Assembly: GCA_003415625.1 (NCBI GenBank) | Contig: PYIU01000006.1 | Coordinates: 3,224,001-3,288,000, forward strand | Source of the DNA: Aquanectria penicillioides | Lineage: Eukaryota; Ascomycota; Sordariomycetes; Hypocreales; Nectriaceae | Reading direction: 5' to 3' | Length of the DNA stretch: 64,000 bases | Part shown: one piece after another, positions 48,750 through 60,771 of the stretch | Numbering within the stretch: the stretch's first letter is position 1 | How the letters are laid out: every line of letters begins with the position of its first letter | Translations under genes and position numbers: made by a program | The notes under the pieces: model-generated | Told to the model about the DNA's origin: nothing | Databases searched by the model: none | Seen by the model: the letters and a program-made list of their open reading frames with translations, nothing else

Positions 48750-51670
48750 ATTGCTATAAGGTATAGTAAACCTAGTATTTAAATAGCTAGAAGCTATCTA
48801 TTAACTTTTACTATTATAAAAAAATTCTTTTTTATATATTTACTATTTAATTTAAAAGGATTTAATATAAAGGTAGCTAAATTCTATAAAAAAGGGAATA
48901 TTTAAAATAAATTAATAGTAATTTATAATTAGCTTACTTAATATATAATTAAAGTAATTAAGTAAAATAAATAATTAGGCGCCTATATAGCATAAAGGCA
49001 ATTGCTATAGCCTAATGCACCTCTTTTAACTTCTTTAATCTTATATAATCTCTATTTTCTATTCCTATATATAGCCTTATATTTTATTAATTTTAATAGT
49101 ATAAATGCTAAAATCTATTGCCTATTAAACTTTTTAGCTTTTTTTCTTTATTTTATATAAATATTTAATTGCTATAGGAATTATTACTTATATTATTAGA
49201 TTTAGCATCCCTACTATTAGTTTTAGCCCCTTTACTATTAATTTCTATACTTTTCTCTATCTCTCTTTTATAAATATCTATATAATAGCTAGCCTAATGC
49301 TTACTATATTAAATTTAGTACCCTTACTGCTAATTTTAGCTTCTTTACTGCTAATTTTAGCACCCCTTTATGGCTTAAGCCCCTTTAGCTTTAAACCTTT
49401 TACTATTAGCTAGCAGCAATATAGAACTTATTGCTATATATTAGTAAATTAAGTAGTAAAATAATATATATAAAGCTTATTCTATTAAGAAAAAGTATAA
49501 ATCTATTAATTAATTTATTAAAAACTATATTAATTAATCTTTCTTTAATAAATATAAAGTTTTCTATAATAATATTTTATTTAAACTTTTAAATAAGTAT
49601 TAAATATTATTTAATAGATATAATAGGCTTATTAATACTTATAATAATAATAGTAATAAATTTAATATTAATATTAATAATTTTAATACTATAATATTAT
49701 TAACTATAGTATTTTTAATAGAAAATAATAATTTAATAGAATCTATTTATAACTTTACTATTAATTGCAATTATATTAATAATAATATTAATGTTTTTAA
49801 TAAAGACTTAAATGCTAGTATATAATAACTTTAGGATAATATAAATGCATTAATATAAATAAAGAAAAAGGGGGATTTAAATTAAAATTAAAAGTTTTTA
49901 TTTTTAAATAATAGAATAGAGAATAAAAATAAAAAAAACAATAAAAAGGTTATAGTAATTAATAAGGAATATACTAAATATAGTAGAAAGAGTATTAATA
50001 AGAAGACCTTAAGAGGAAAGACTTCTATTTAATATAGCAAAAGGGATTTAAATGCTTAAAATGCAAATGAAAATCTTATTGCTTTAACTATTAGTATTTA
50101 TAAAAAATTCAAATAAAAAATAAATATTTCTATAAGTAAGGGTTTAGCCTACTATAAATATAATAAATTAATAAAGGTAATAGGGTTAAAGGATAATAGA
50201 ATTAATACTAAAGGCACTATAACCTATAGTAACTACTATCTTTTAAACAAATTAATTAATAGGCTAAAGAGCTAAAGGCAAAATAATGCATTTATTTGCT
50301 TTATTTATAACTTTTAGCTTTATGGCCTAAAGGGTACTTTTAATAGTAAACCTAATAAATCCTACTCTTTAATAGACCTTTTTATTAAATATAAGGAAGT
50401 TATTAACTAGCACTATAATTAAATCAATAAAAAGACTAATATTAGGTTTAAGCCTTTTAAAGTAGAATTTAGTTTTATTTAGTATATTAAAATCGCTACT
50501 ATAAATATCTTTGCTTTCTACTAAAATAGTAAGTATAATAAGTTTTAAAGGAACTGCTAGCACTTTATAGCTAAGCTGCCTAAAAAAAAGAAGGCAATAG
50601 CTATAGTTTTTATTAATCCTTATAGTATAATTAATACTTTAGCTATTAAATACCTTATTACTATAGGGTATAGTTATTTAATAGATATTAGTATATTAAA
50701 TTAATATAATTACTTTATTAAAAATAACTTATTTATTGCAAAAGCTATTATAGCTAATATAGCCATTAATGCCTATTAAGCTATAATTAAAATTAAAACT
50801 TTAAAGAATAAAGTTATTTAATTTAAGGAGTAATTTAAGGCTAATGCTAAATCTATTAATATTAGATTTTATAAAATTGCTAATAAAATTAAAAAATAAG
50901 CTATTAATATCTTTACTTTTAATAACTTAATTACTTACTTTAATACTATTAGTAATAGCTAGAATAATAAAATTAAGAAATTAATAGTTTAAATAGTAAA
51001 AGTAAAGAAATTTAAGTTAATAGCTCTTTTAATAGCTAATAAGGCTAAGCTAATTAAAACTATTATAGCTTAAGTTAAATCTAAACTCTTTTAAGGTAGA
51101 TTGGCTAAAGGCAATTAACTATTTTATATACTTACTTTTAGTCTATTAAAATAGGCGCCTTTATTAATACTTTAGGTAAATAATATAGTATATTAATATA
51201 TAAATTTGCAGTCTATTAATAACTTTCTTTTAAAAAAGAAGTAACTTAATAAAGCTATAATAGCTAGCTTCTTTAAGTGCTATAAGCCTAATAGTGCAAT
51301 AAAGAAATTAGCAATTAGGCTATTAAAGTTAGCTTTTAATAAAAAGGGATCCCTTTTTATTATTATTAATATTAATAATCTATTTAATTAATTATATTTT
51401 TAATACTTTATATATTAATATTAATAGCTATTAAATTAGCTAAATTCTATTAAAATTATATAGAATTAAAAGGAAATAATAAGGAAATCTATAAGTCTAT
51501 ATAAAGATTTAAAAACTTTATTAAAAATTTAAGAGCTAATAGCTAAACCCTATAGTTATATAGAATAAGCAAGAATAATTAATAGATAAAGTAAATATAA
51601 AGTAAATATTAAGGACTTAACTTTAGTTTTTATTATTATAGATAGTAGTCTTTCTTTTAATTTAAGGGCA
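48750..51670. other. Element B tail: unidentified DNA between pol and 3' LTR
   Basis: About 2.9 kb with no recognised retroelement domain. One plus-strand frame from about 49,960 to 51,120 has only TAA and TAG stops and a protein-like composition when these are read as Gln. In DNA this A+T-rich such a pattern is weak evidence for coding. Confidence 0.45.
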
Positions 51671-51672
51671 TT

Positions 51673-51784
51673 TATTATATATATAAATTATATAATAAAT
51701 AGTACTTTTAAATAGTTAGCCTTTATATCTCTTAAGTAAAGGTCAATAATCTATAAGTATATTTATACTTTAGGACTTATTATT
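51673..51784 (+). repeat. Element B 3' LTR, left part
   Basis: Matches 41761 onward and stops at the TTATT duplication where C is inserted. Confidence 0.88.
51780..51784 (+). repeat. Target-site duplication of element C (left), TTATT
   Basis: TTATT borders C on both sides (51780-51784 and 59703-59707). The intact B 5' LTR has a single TTATT at the matching place, which shows the empty site. Confidence 0.92.
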
Positions 51785-51977
51785 TATAAAGAGATAGAGA
51801 ACTTACCTTAATAGATAGTAGAGCTCTTAAGTATAGCTATATAAGTATACTGCTATACCTTAAATAAAAGATATATTATTAAGTAATAGACTAATGCTTA
51901 GTAAGTTAAAGCTTATATATAATATATAAGTTATTTAAAGACCTATTTTATATTACCTTAATTAGCTAACCCTTATA
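51785..51977 (+). repeat. Element C 5' LTR (193 bp)
   Basis: Gap-free match to 59510-59702. Both copies start TATAAAGAGATAGAG and end CCCTTATA. Confidence 0.93.
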
Positions 51978-53216
51978 ATTCTTTAACTTTTACACTCTAT
52001 AAGGTAATTAATATAATATAAAATAGAGGGAACTATATAATTAATTAATAAATAACTTAAGGGATTGCTAATATATTAGTAATAGGACCTTAATAAGCTA
52101 ATTACTCCTTAATTTTAAAAGGAAAGGAAATACTAATAGCCTTTAGAATTAATTAATTAAAATTCTATTAATAGGCTAATAGCTAAAGAAGCTTTAAGGA
52201 GTCTAAAATAGAATGCATTAATAGACTTCTATATATATTAATTAGGCTATAACTTAAGATTAATATCTTAAGGTAAATAAACCTATTAAGAAATGTTTAA
52301 TAAGCATAATATACCTTTATAATAAAGCATAAAAGAGCTATAAAATAAAGCTTTATAATAAGTTATTTAAATACTTATTAAATAATAGTTAATAATAGTA
52401 AAGTAGCAATTAATATAAATATAGATTTTAAAATAATTAATTAATTGCTTTATAATAAACTTAAGAAAAGACTATAAAAAACCCCTATTTTATAATTATA
52501 GAACTCTTATAGAGAATATAATAAATATAAAGATTAATAATTAAATAAAAGCCATTAAATTAATAAATAATCTTTAATTAAGCTATATTAATATATAAAA
52601 GATATAATAGGCAATAATTAAATTTAACTTTAATCTATAAACTTAATAGAGGAACTATAAAGGGAGCCTAAAAAGCCCCTTATAGTAAGATTTTATTGAT
52701 TTTATGCAAAAGAAGTATATAAACTTAAACCTTTAAAAGAGGGAATTATAAAATAAGCTATTAAAACTTTAATAGTCTATTAAGCAGTTTTTAATGGATT
52801 ACTTTTGCGCTTAAAGCGCAATATATTTATTTTTAGGGACCTTAAACTATAAAGAAGAAAGTAAGGATAGGGCCTATTAATACTATTATAGCTTATAGAA
52901 ATCCTTAAAGAAGGAGATAAACTATAAGTAAGTAAACCTTTTAAAACTAAAGGATATAGCCTATAAGGTAGAAAGGCTATAGGCTTATATTAAGAAGGAA
53001 AATAAGTAAGCTTTAAATAAGAATTGTAAAAGAAGCTATTCTTTTAATAGCTTAAATAAACCTTAAAAAGCAATCTATTTAAAGAGCTATTTAAGGCCTT
53101 TATCTAAAGGGGGTATAAGTTTCTATAGCCTAAAGGGTCTATATACTTTAGGCAAGTTGCAAAAATAATAATTATATAGCAATAAGCCAAAAGGCAGTAA
53201 GTTAAATTAATTGTAT

Positions 53217-53258
53217 TACTATAATTGTAATAGGCTAGGCTATTTAGCTATAAACTAT
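53217..53258 (+). pseudogene. Element C gag zinc knuckle remnant
   Basis: Reads Y-Y-N-C-x4-Y-x4-Y, a CX2CX4HX4C knuckle in which three ligands were converted to Tyr by C to T or G to A changes. RLG before the His position and LAIN after it fit a typical gag knuckle. Confidence 0.7.
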
Positions 53259-54149
53259 AGGCTACTTAAAAAGGGCTTTAGGGACTAAGGCTATAAGCTA
53301 AAGCTAGCCTAATTATAAAAATATATATAGATTTAATCTATTAGTACTATACTTAAGGAACTTTAGGACTCCTTAAAAAATAAAAAGATATAAGAACTAT
53401 AGCTAAAGTTCCTATATTAAAACTAAAAATAATCTTAATTAAGAATATTATTATAGGTAAGGCAATTGCCCTTTAAGGGTATATTAAAGTTAAAGTTTAT
53501 ATAAATATAGATACCTATATATAAGTTAATCTTATTAATATAAGATTAATTAAGGAGCTAAATCTATATTTAGCTAAAGATTAAAAGGCATTTAGCTTAT
53601 AAGATTTTTAAGGTAAAGTAATTCCTTTTAGTAGTATATATATATTAATATTCTTTTTAATTTATTTAAAGGGTTTTCCTTAAAAAATTAAGTAAATATT
53701 TATTAAAATGCTATACCCTAAAGGGGCTAGTAATTTACTTCTCTTTAATGCCTCTATAAAGAAGGAAGAAATAAAGATTAATACTTAAATTGCAATTTAA
53801 AACTATAAGCCTATATCTTTAATTAACCTAAAAGTATTTATAGAAGAACTTCTATAGAATAAAGAGTAAGCTTAAGTTATATATATATATAGTATATTAT
53901 TGCTAGATAAATAACTAATAGTTAAGTTAGGCAAAAAGCTAAAGCTAGCTTTAAAAGTATTACCTTTAGAGCTAAAGTTTAAATAAAAGACATTTAATAA
54001 AAAAGCTACTAAAGGGCTACTACTTTTAAAAGGGGTAAAGTATAGTATTAATCTTTAAAAGAGCAAGAAGCTGCTATATAGTTTAATATACTTAATTAAT
54101 AGCTAGTAGGCAAAAGCCTTAAGAGAGTATATTGCTAAAAATATAGTAA

Positions 54150-55260
54150 ATAGATAAATTAATACCTTTATAAATAAGGCAAAAGCCTCTATATTATTTA
54201 TATTAAAGAAGAATAGAATGCTATAACTATATATAGATTACTAAAGTCTTAATGCTATAACTATTAAGAATTGCTATTTATTGCTATTAATAAAGGATTT
54301 ATTAAATTGCTTAATTAATATAAAATAGATCTTAAAGATTAATATTTAAAATGCTTACTATTAAATTTATATTAAGCCTAATAATTGCTAGAAAACTATA
54401 TTTTAAATAAAATATAGACACTTTAAATATATAGTAATGCCATTTAGTTTAATTAATATACTAGCCACTTTTTAAGTAAATATTTATTAAATACTTACTA
54501 AATTACTAAATATATATTATATAGTATACCTAAACGATATTATTATATACTTTAAAATATAGGAATAATACATTAAGAATATATTAAAGGTCCTATAAAG
54601 ACTCTATAAGGCATAATTATATATTAAGCTATTTAAATGTATATTCTATTAATAAAAAGTAGAGTTCTTAAGGTATATAATAATCTAAAAAGGCCTAAAA
54701 ATAAAGTTAAGTAAAATATAAGTAATTACTAAATAGAAGCTACTTTAAATATATTAAAAGGTTTAGGTATTTTTAGGCTTTTACAATTTCTATAGAAAAT
54801 TTATTCTAAAATATTTAAGTATAACTAGCCTATTAATAGTAATATTAAAAGGCAGTAAAAAAGGCTATAAAATAAAAGAGTTTATTTAAAGCCTAAAAGC
54901 TAAAAAGGCATTTTAAGAACTAAAAAAGGCTTTTTATTTTGCAATTATTTTATAATATTAAAACCCTATTTTATATACTAAAGTAAAGATAGATATATTC
55001 CTTAAGGCAATAGCTAGCATTTTATTTTAATTAATAGAAAACTAATAGAGATTAATTATATATTAGTTAAAAAAGCTCTTAAATATAAAATAATATTAAG
55101 CAATAGGCTAATAGAAGCTTTTAGCTATTATAAAAAGCTTAAAGCACTAAAGCTATTATCTATTAAAACTATTAAAAAAGTTCCTAATACTAATAGATTA
55201 TAAAGCCCTAAAAGGTATAGTCTTTATATTAGCATAAAACCTTTAAGAAAGGCTTGCCTA
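54150..55260 (+). pseudogene. Element C reverse transcriptase and RNase H remnant
   Basis: The gypsy reverse transcriptase motif VMPFSLINILATF (relatives: VMPFGLTNAPATF) lies at about 54433-54471. The catalytic box reads YLND at 54527-54538, one Asp changed to Asn, followed by IIIYF. RNase H continues downstream to about 55,260. Stops are TAA/TAG at former Gln positions. Confidence 0.78.
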
Positions 55261-56089
55261 TTAAATCTATTAATTAGCACTTTTTAACTTTAATATATAG
55301 CATTAGCTAAAGAAGTTAAATCTAGCTAATAGACTATTTAAATATTTTAATTATATATAAAAAGAAATCTTCTATTAAAATATAATCCCTATATTATTAG
55401 TAAAGCTTTAGTTAATAGATAAGCTATTGCTAAATATATATAAAATAATCGCAAGTTTAAAGGGCAAAACCCTAATTGCTAAAGTATATATATAAGCTAT
55501 AAGAGCTAGCCTTAAAAGAGTAAAGCCTATAATAGTTAAAGGAAGAAAGGTACCTTTACCTTTAAGGCTAAATTTAACTATTAAATTAAATAATTACTAT
55601 TAAAGCTTAATTATTTCTATTATTACTATATGCACCTAAAAGGGGGTGGTGCTATTATATAGTAATTAAAGTATATTTAGTAAATAGCAGTAGAAAAGAC
55701 TAACTAAAAGGAATTGCTTAAAGCTAAAGTTACTATATTAAAATAGTATATTTTATATTTAATTATAATTAAGCTTATAGAGAGTAAAATAGCATTTTTA
55801 TTATAATTATCTTATAAACTAAAAGACTTTATTTATAGACTATAGGCTAATAATAAATTTTATTAATAGTAAATAATAAAGGTTTATTTAATAGTTAAAA
55901 AAAAAAAACTACTACTATAATAAATAAAGTACTCTTTTCTATAAAGAAAGATTAATAATTTTTAATTAAGGAATATTATAAATAAAGATCCTATAAAGGC
56001 ATTATAATAACTCTAGAATAGAGTATATAAAAGCTATTAAAACCTTAAATTTTATTAGCTAAAAATTCTATTAAAAGAATATTATAGAA

Positions 56090-57240
56090 AATATAAAAGA
56101 CTATATACTGCAATATTAGTAATACTAAAGTATATATATATTAAGGTATAGGCCCTATAAGCAACTTTAATTACTATTATTACTAGTATACCTATTTTAA
56201 GAAATAAGTATAGACTTTATTATAAAGCTGCCTAATAGTGCCTACTTTAATAGTAAGGAATATAATATAATTTTAGTGATTATATACTATATAATAAAGT
56301 ATGCTATATTTATCTCTATTAAAAAGTTACTTATAGTAGTGCAATTAATAAAATTACTTTATAAGTAGGTAGAATGCTAATTTAGTACCCTAAAAGGCAT
56401 TATAAGCAATAGGGATAAGCTCTTTATTAGCTAGTTTTAGGAAAACCTAATAAAAGAGTAGGCAACTATTTATTAACTATTTATAGTATACTATCCCTAA
56501 ATAAATAGCTAAATAAAGTATATTAATTAAATCCTAAAGAAGTATCTATAAGTATATACTAAAGGCTTACTCTAAAGATAGGCAGTATAATTTCTAAAAG
56601 TAGAATTTATATATAATAATAGCTAATATAGTACTATTAGTATATTGCTAATATAAGCCCTTTATAATTATTACTTAAGAGTTATAAAATATATTCTATA
56701 ATAAATAAAGACTTAAGTTTAAGGCATTATAAAATATATTATAATTATTTAATAAGTGTATAATAAAGTATAGAAGTGCTAGCAATAAGCAGTAAAGTCT
56801 TAAGCTAAATATTACAATAAGAACTATATGCCTAAAGAGTATAAAAAAGAAAATATAATAGGGCTATCTATTAAGAATTTTTGCTTTAAGAATAAAAAGC
56901 TAGCTTTAAGATTTATTAAAGTTATAATAGCTAATAGAGTTAATAAATAGATATATTAAGTATACCTACTAAAACAATACTAAAGGATATATAATATATT
57001 TTTAGTAGCGCTTTTAAAACTATAGTTAAAGGTATATTAAGCTAATAATAAACAATTAACTAGCCTCTATAAGCTAAAAGATAAGGAAGATAAATAAAAG
57101 GTTAAGGAAATAGTATTCTATAAAGAGATAAAAGGAAATAAATTCTATTAAATTAAATAGTTAAAATAGCCAATAGAATATAATATCTAAAAGCCTTTAA
57201 ATCACTTAATAAATGCATAAAATAAAGTGCATAAGTACTA
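56090..57240 (+). pseudogene. Element C integrase core and chromodomain remnant
   Basis: The integrase core is readable as EISIDFIIKLPNSAYFNSKE (about 56204-56265), then SNRDKLFISQF (about 56405-56440) and LSTAYHPQ-like sequence (about 56475-56500). At about 57095-57240 a chromodomain follows, with EIVFYKEIKGNKFY and LINAQNKVHKYY. In active chromoviruses this domain directs insertion to heterochromatin marked by H3K9 methylation. Confidence 0.75.
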
Positions 57241-57259
57241 TAAATAAATAAAGCAAATC

Positions 57260-59490
57260 TATTAAAAATAGAATAATAAACTATAATGCTAAATAATTAA
57301 TTAGTAATTAATAAGTATATATTAAATCAATTAACTAAAAGATTAACTATTAATTAATTTATTAAAAAACTATATTTAATGCTATTATAGATTGCTATAT
57401 AGCAAAAAGAGTAAAATAATATAATAATAAAGAAGGTACTATTAAAGGTTGCTATATTTAAATTAACTATTAAATAAAAAACTAAAATATATTAATAAGA
57501 ATTAATAAATAATTAAATAGACTTTTTTAGCGCTTAATAAGCATTATAATAAATTATAATAGTAGAAATAGCCCTTACTTTCTTTAGTGCAAAAGCTGCT
57601 TTAGCCTTTTTTAGTGTAGAAGCAACCTTAAGTTTCTTTACTATAAGGCTAAAAGAGAAAGCAAAAGGCTTTAAAACTGCTAAAAAAGATAAAGGTATAG
57701 CAATAATAAAACTAAAAGAGCAATAAGTACTTACTAAATGCTTGCTCTTACCCTTATAAATAGAAATAGTAATAGAGATATTTTTATTATTATTATTACT
57801 ATTATTAATAGTAAAGTTAAATGCACTTTTAAAAGATTAAGCTAAAATTAAAGAAAGTGCAATAGATTATTAAATATATAATAGGCTAGTAATACTATTA
57901 ATAATAGGTATTAATAGTATAATAGTAAGGGCTACTTGCCTTTTAAAAGGAGGTTAAGAAAGGGGCAGTAAAGCCTTATATAAATCCTTATTAAATAAAA
58001 AGGGAATGCTTAAATAGGCTAATACTATAGCATTAGTTTCTAAAGCTAAAGTAAGGCATTAAAAATTTATAAAAGGGCAAGTAATTAATAGGGCTATAGG
58101 CTTTTTAGGCCTAATAATAGATTTATTTTAAGACTTAATAGATTTAGCAAAAAGTATAGTAAAAGTAATATATTTATTAATAGTATAAATAAAGGTATTG
58201 CTTATATTACTAGCTATAAATAATTTATTATTAAAAATATTGCCTTTATTATTAAGGCTAAAACCCTTAATATTATTAAATAAAGGGCTATTAATTGCTC
58301 TATAATAAATAAAGAGGCAGCTAATATACTTTATAGTAATCTAAAGAGTAAAATTCTTATAATAAAGCTATAAGGCTTTTAATATATAAAGGGCTATTGC
58401 AATTAGCCACTTAAATAAACTATATTTTTTAGTAATATCTATAAAAGTCTTATATATATACTAAAGGGCATTAAATAAATAGTTTAAATTATAGAGTAAA
58501 CTATTATTATAAGTATAAAAAGAAATAATTAAAGTAAAATAACTATAAAGGTACTTAAGACTATTAGAAATAAATTAATATTAATATAAATTAATAATAA
58601 ATAATTAATAAATAATTAATAAAGAAATACTTACTTAAAACTAAAAATCTAAAATAAAAAGGTTATAAAGTAAAGCTACTTCCTTAAGTTAGTATTAAGC
58701 AAACTATATAATAAAAATAGTATAGTAATAAAGGCCTTTTTTAATAGTATTATAGATATAATATTAGGTATTAGTAGTAAACTTAATAGTATATATAAAG
58801 TGCTAATACTTAATGCATAAAAAAGAGTTATTATTAAAGTTAGGCTTATTAATAAAGTAGGCTTTAATAAGGCAATTTTAATATTAAACTGCAATTAGCT
58901 AAAGCTTATTAAAAATTTAAATAAAATAAATAAAAAATAAATAAAGAATATTAAATAATATACTATACTATAAGATTAATTAATATTTTAGTAAACTATA
59001 TATTAAGCAATCTATAAACTAATATAATAAATAAAGGAAAAATTATTATATTTCTATAAAAGGCAATAAAAGTAAGGACTTTTATTTATAAACTAATTAA
59101 TAAAGGGATTATTGCAATACTATTCCTAATAGGCTAATATTAAAGGGGCCTAAAAAAAAAAGATATTATAAAAGGTTTAATAAAGGTATAATAAATAAAT
59201 TAAACTATTATATAAAATATAAAAAAAAAAAAAAAAAGTTAAAGTTTATATAATAAGCTACCAATTAAATATTATAAAGCAGTTTATACTACAATAGATT
59301 ACTATTAATTAAAATAGACTATTATAATATAGAATAATAATAATAATAATATTATATAAATATAACCTAAAATAACCACTATAGAACTAATAAATAATTG
59401 CAAAATGTTTAGGCATATATACAAATAAGTTATAGGGCAATTATAATGTATATATAAGCAGTAATAATCTTAAGCCTAAAGGACTAGGCT
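57260..59490. other. Element C tail: unidentified DNA between chromodomain and 3' LTR
   Basis: About 2.2 kb with no recognised domain. Short minus-strand open frames (for example 58676-58894) are expected by chance because RIP stops TAA/TAG become TTA/CTA on the other strand. Confidence 0.5.
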
Positions 59491-59492
59491 TA

Positions 59493-59506
59493 AAAGGAAG
59501 GGGGAT
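59493..59506 (+). other. Element C polypurine tract
   Basis: A purine run rich in G just upstream of the 3' LTR. It primes plus-strand synthesis in active LTR elements and fixes the element's orientation. Confidence 0.75.
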
Positions 59507-59509
59507 AAT

Positions 59510-59702
59510 TATAAAGAGATAGAGAACTTACCTTAATAGGTAGTAGGGCTCTTAAGTATAGCTATATAGGTATACTGCTATACCTTAGATAAAAGATATA
59601 TTGCTAAGCAGTAGACTAATGCTTAATAAGTTAAAGCTTATATATAATATATAAGTTATTTAAAGACCTATTTTATGTTACCTTAATTAGCCAACCCTTA
59701 TA
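59510..59702 (+). repeat. Element C 3' LTR (193 bp)
   Basis: Gap-free partner of 51785-51977. Confidence 0.93.
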
Positions 59703-59707
59703 TTATT
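59703..59707 (+). repeat. Target-site duplication of element C (right), TTATT
   Basis: Right copy of the TTATT duplication, directly after C's 3' LTR. Confidence 0.92.
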
Positions 59708-59906
59708 ATAGTAGTCTTAAGATATAAGTTAAGTAGAGTTTAATATGCAATTAATTATTACCTATAGCTAAGCTATTGATTTTAATGTAATTGTAGAGCC
59801 TATATATATGCCTTTTAGTATAACTGTAAGATAAATAGTATAATGGTTTTATTGTTAAGACTATTACTTTTAATATTACTTATAATAGAATAAATAAACT
59901 ATAATA
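59708..59906 (+). repeat. Element B 3' LTR, right part
   Basis: Continues the split B LTR and matches the second part of 41761-42071 with transitions. Confidence 0.88.
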
Positions 59907-59911
59907 TTTAA
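59907..59911 (+). repeat. Target-site duplication of element B (right), TTTAA
   Basis: Directly follows B's 3' LTR and equals 41756-41760. Confidence 0.85.
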
Positions 59912-60259
59912 TCTTAAATATATAATTATATATATATTATATATAATTATAAAAAGAATAAAATTACTATTAATTCTATTAATAATCTATATAAATTTTT
60001 ATTTACTTTATAATTATTTAATTAAGCTTAAATTAATTAATAAAAAAAAATTAATAATTAATTTAATAGGCCTTTATTAATTATATAAATAATAGAAAAT
60101 TAATAAAATTAAATAGATTAAAGGTAGTAATAACCCTATAGATATAATAATAAAGCTAATATTTAATAAAGCTCTAAAGAACTTAATTATAAGCAATAGG
60201 CTAAAAATATAGCTAAAAGAATAGATCTAGCATTAATAACAATAAAAAGAAAGTATTAA
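59912..60259 (+). pseudogene. Element D pol, 3' end (RNase H C-terminus)
   Basis: Continues the copia RNase H cut at 41760. RKINKIK, then NNP at about 60098-60150, matches the REI.EIRW....NPADAMTK region of copia relatives. It runs to the 3' LTR. Confidence 0.65.
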
Positions 60260-60470
60260 TATTAATTCTATAATATTATAATAAAGATATTATAGAGGGC
60301 GCTAGAGTCCGGTTTTATAGGTGTTAGAGATATAGGCTTATCTTAGAGGGATGTGAAATAGGCTCTTCTATAAGGAAGATGCCTTTAGCCCCTCCTCTAG
60401 AGGAAGGGAGAGATAGAGATAAATTGAATACAATAAAACCACTGCATGCAGTAACCCCCGCCTACTGACA
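60260..60470 (+). repeat. Element D 3' LTR (211 bp)
   Basis: Gap-free partner of 21215-21425. It keeps more CpG and GC sites in its right half than the rest of the block. Confidence 0.9.
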
Positions 60471-60475
60471 ATTTT
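60471..60475 (+). repeat. Target-site duplication of element D (right), ATTTT
   Basis: Equals 21210-21214 and lies directly after the 3' LTR. Confidence 0.8.
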
Positions 60476-60771
60476 TGTATCTTCGTACATTTTAATCTCC
60501 AAATATGTATTTGCACTTTCCCATCCTGCTACACCTCTTTCTGTCGTTAATGCTACTAATAAAACTTTCACTTGTCAGTGTCAATCCCTCTGCTACTAGG
60601 ATAGCTACTCGAAGAGCGCACCCGATAGGCCAATTAGTCATATCTTAAAATACATATCCTATCTAAGGTAAGTAGTTAAACCATTAAAAGCAATAATCAA
60701 ATAAATCATGCAGAGAATGGTTCGCATAATGAACTTGGCGCATTAGATTCTATTCACGACGCTATCTGTTG
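60476..60771. other. Right flank of the transposon block
   Basis: Ordinary-composition DNA begins at once after the duplication. It contains the 3' flank of the DUF1993 gene and no supported feature. Confidence 0.5.

Larger units (their letters stand above)
51785..59702 (+). mobile_element. Element C: Ty3/gypsy chromovirus, 7.9 kb, inserted in B 3' LTR
   Basis: Two 193-bp LTRs of equal length, TTATT target duplications and a conserved polypurine tract (AAAAGGAAGGGGGA, about 59493-59506) before the 3' LTR. Gag knuckle, reverse transcriptase, integrase and a C-terminal chromodomain are readable in order on the plus strand. It is the youngest element by position, because it interrupts B, which interrupts D. 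It is RIP-damaged like the others. About 2.2 kb between chromodomain and 3' LTR (57,260-59,490) is unexplained. Confidence 0.93.
41761..59906 (+). mobile_element. Element B: Ty3/gypsy LTR retrotransposon inserted in D RNase H
   Basis: LTRs of about 311 bp. The left copy is whole (41761-42071). The right copy is split by element C into 51673-51784 and 59708-59906. TTTAA target duplications flank it. Without C the element is about 10.2 kb. Protease/reverse transcriptase, integrase and a chromodomain-like segment are readable on the plus strand with TAA/TAG in place of Gln or Trp. The pol frame appears free of indels over long stretches, as expected if RIP and not drift destroyed it. About 2.9 kb after the chromodomain-like segment is unexplained. 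Confidence 0.92.
21215..60470 (+). mobile_element. Element D: Ty1/copia LTR retrotransposon, host of three nested insertions
   Basis: Outermost element. It has 211-bp LTRs at both ends and a 5-bp ATTTT target duplication. Removing the inserted elements A and B (with C) leaves about 5.8 kb, a normal copia length. Coding remnants in copia order on the plus strand are a gag zinc knuckle, an integrase tail, a reverse transcriptase split by A at 25595/40912, and RNase H split by B at 41760/59912. TAA and TAG codons stand where Gln or Trp is expected. The DNA is strongly A+T-rich and nearly free of CpG, which fits RIP. Protein similarity was judged by eye against known fungal copia polyproteins. 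Confidence 0.9.

Noticed and set aside
21215..60470. A regional centromere
   Set aside because: A+T-rich RIP-mutated DNA of this size could be centromeric, but the whole block is explained by one nested insertion with simple target duplications. CENP-A mapping would settle it.
60368..60571. 67-codon minus-strand frame across the right edge of element D
   Set aside because: It runs from unique flank into the LTR, so it is a chance frame.
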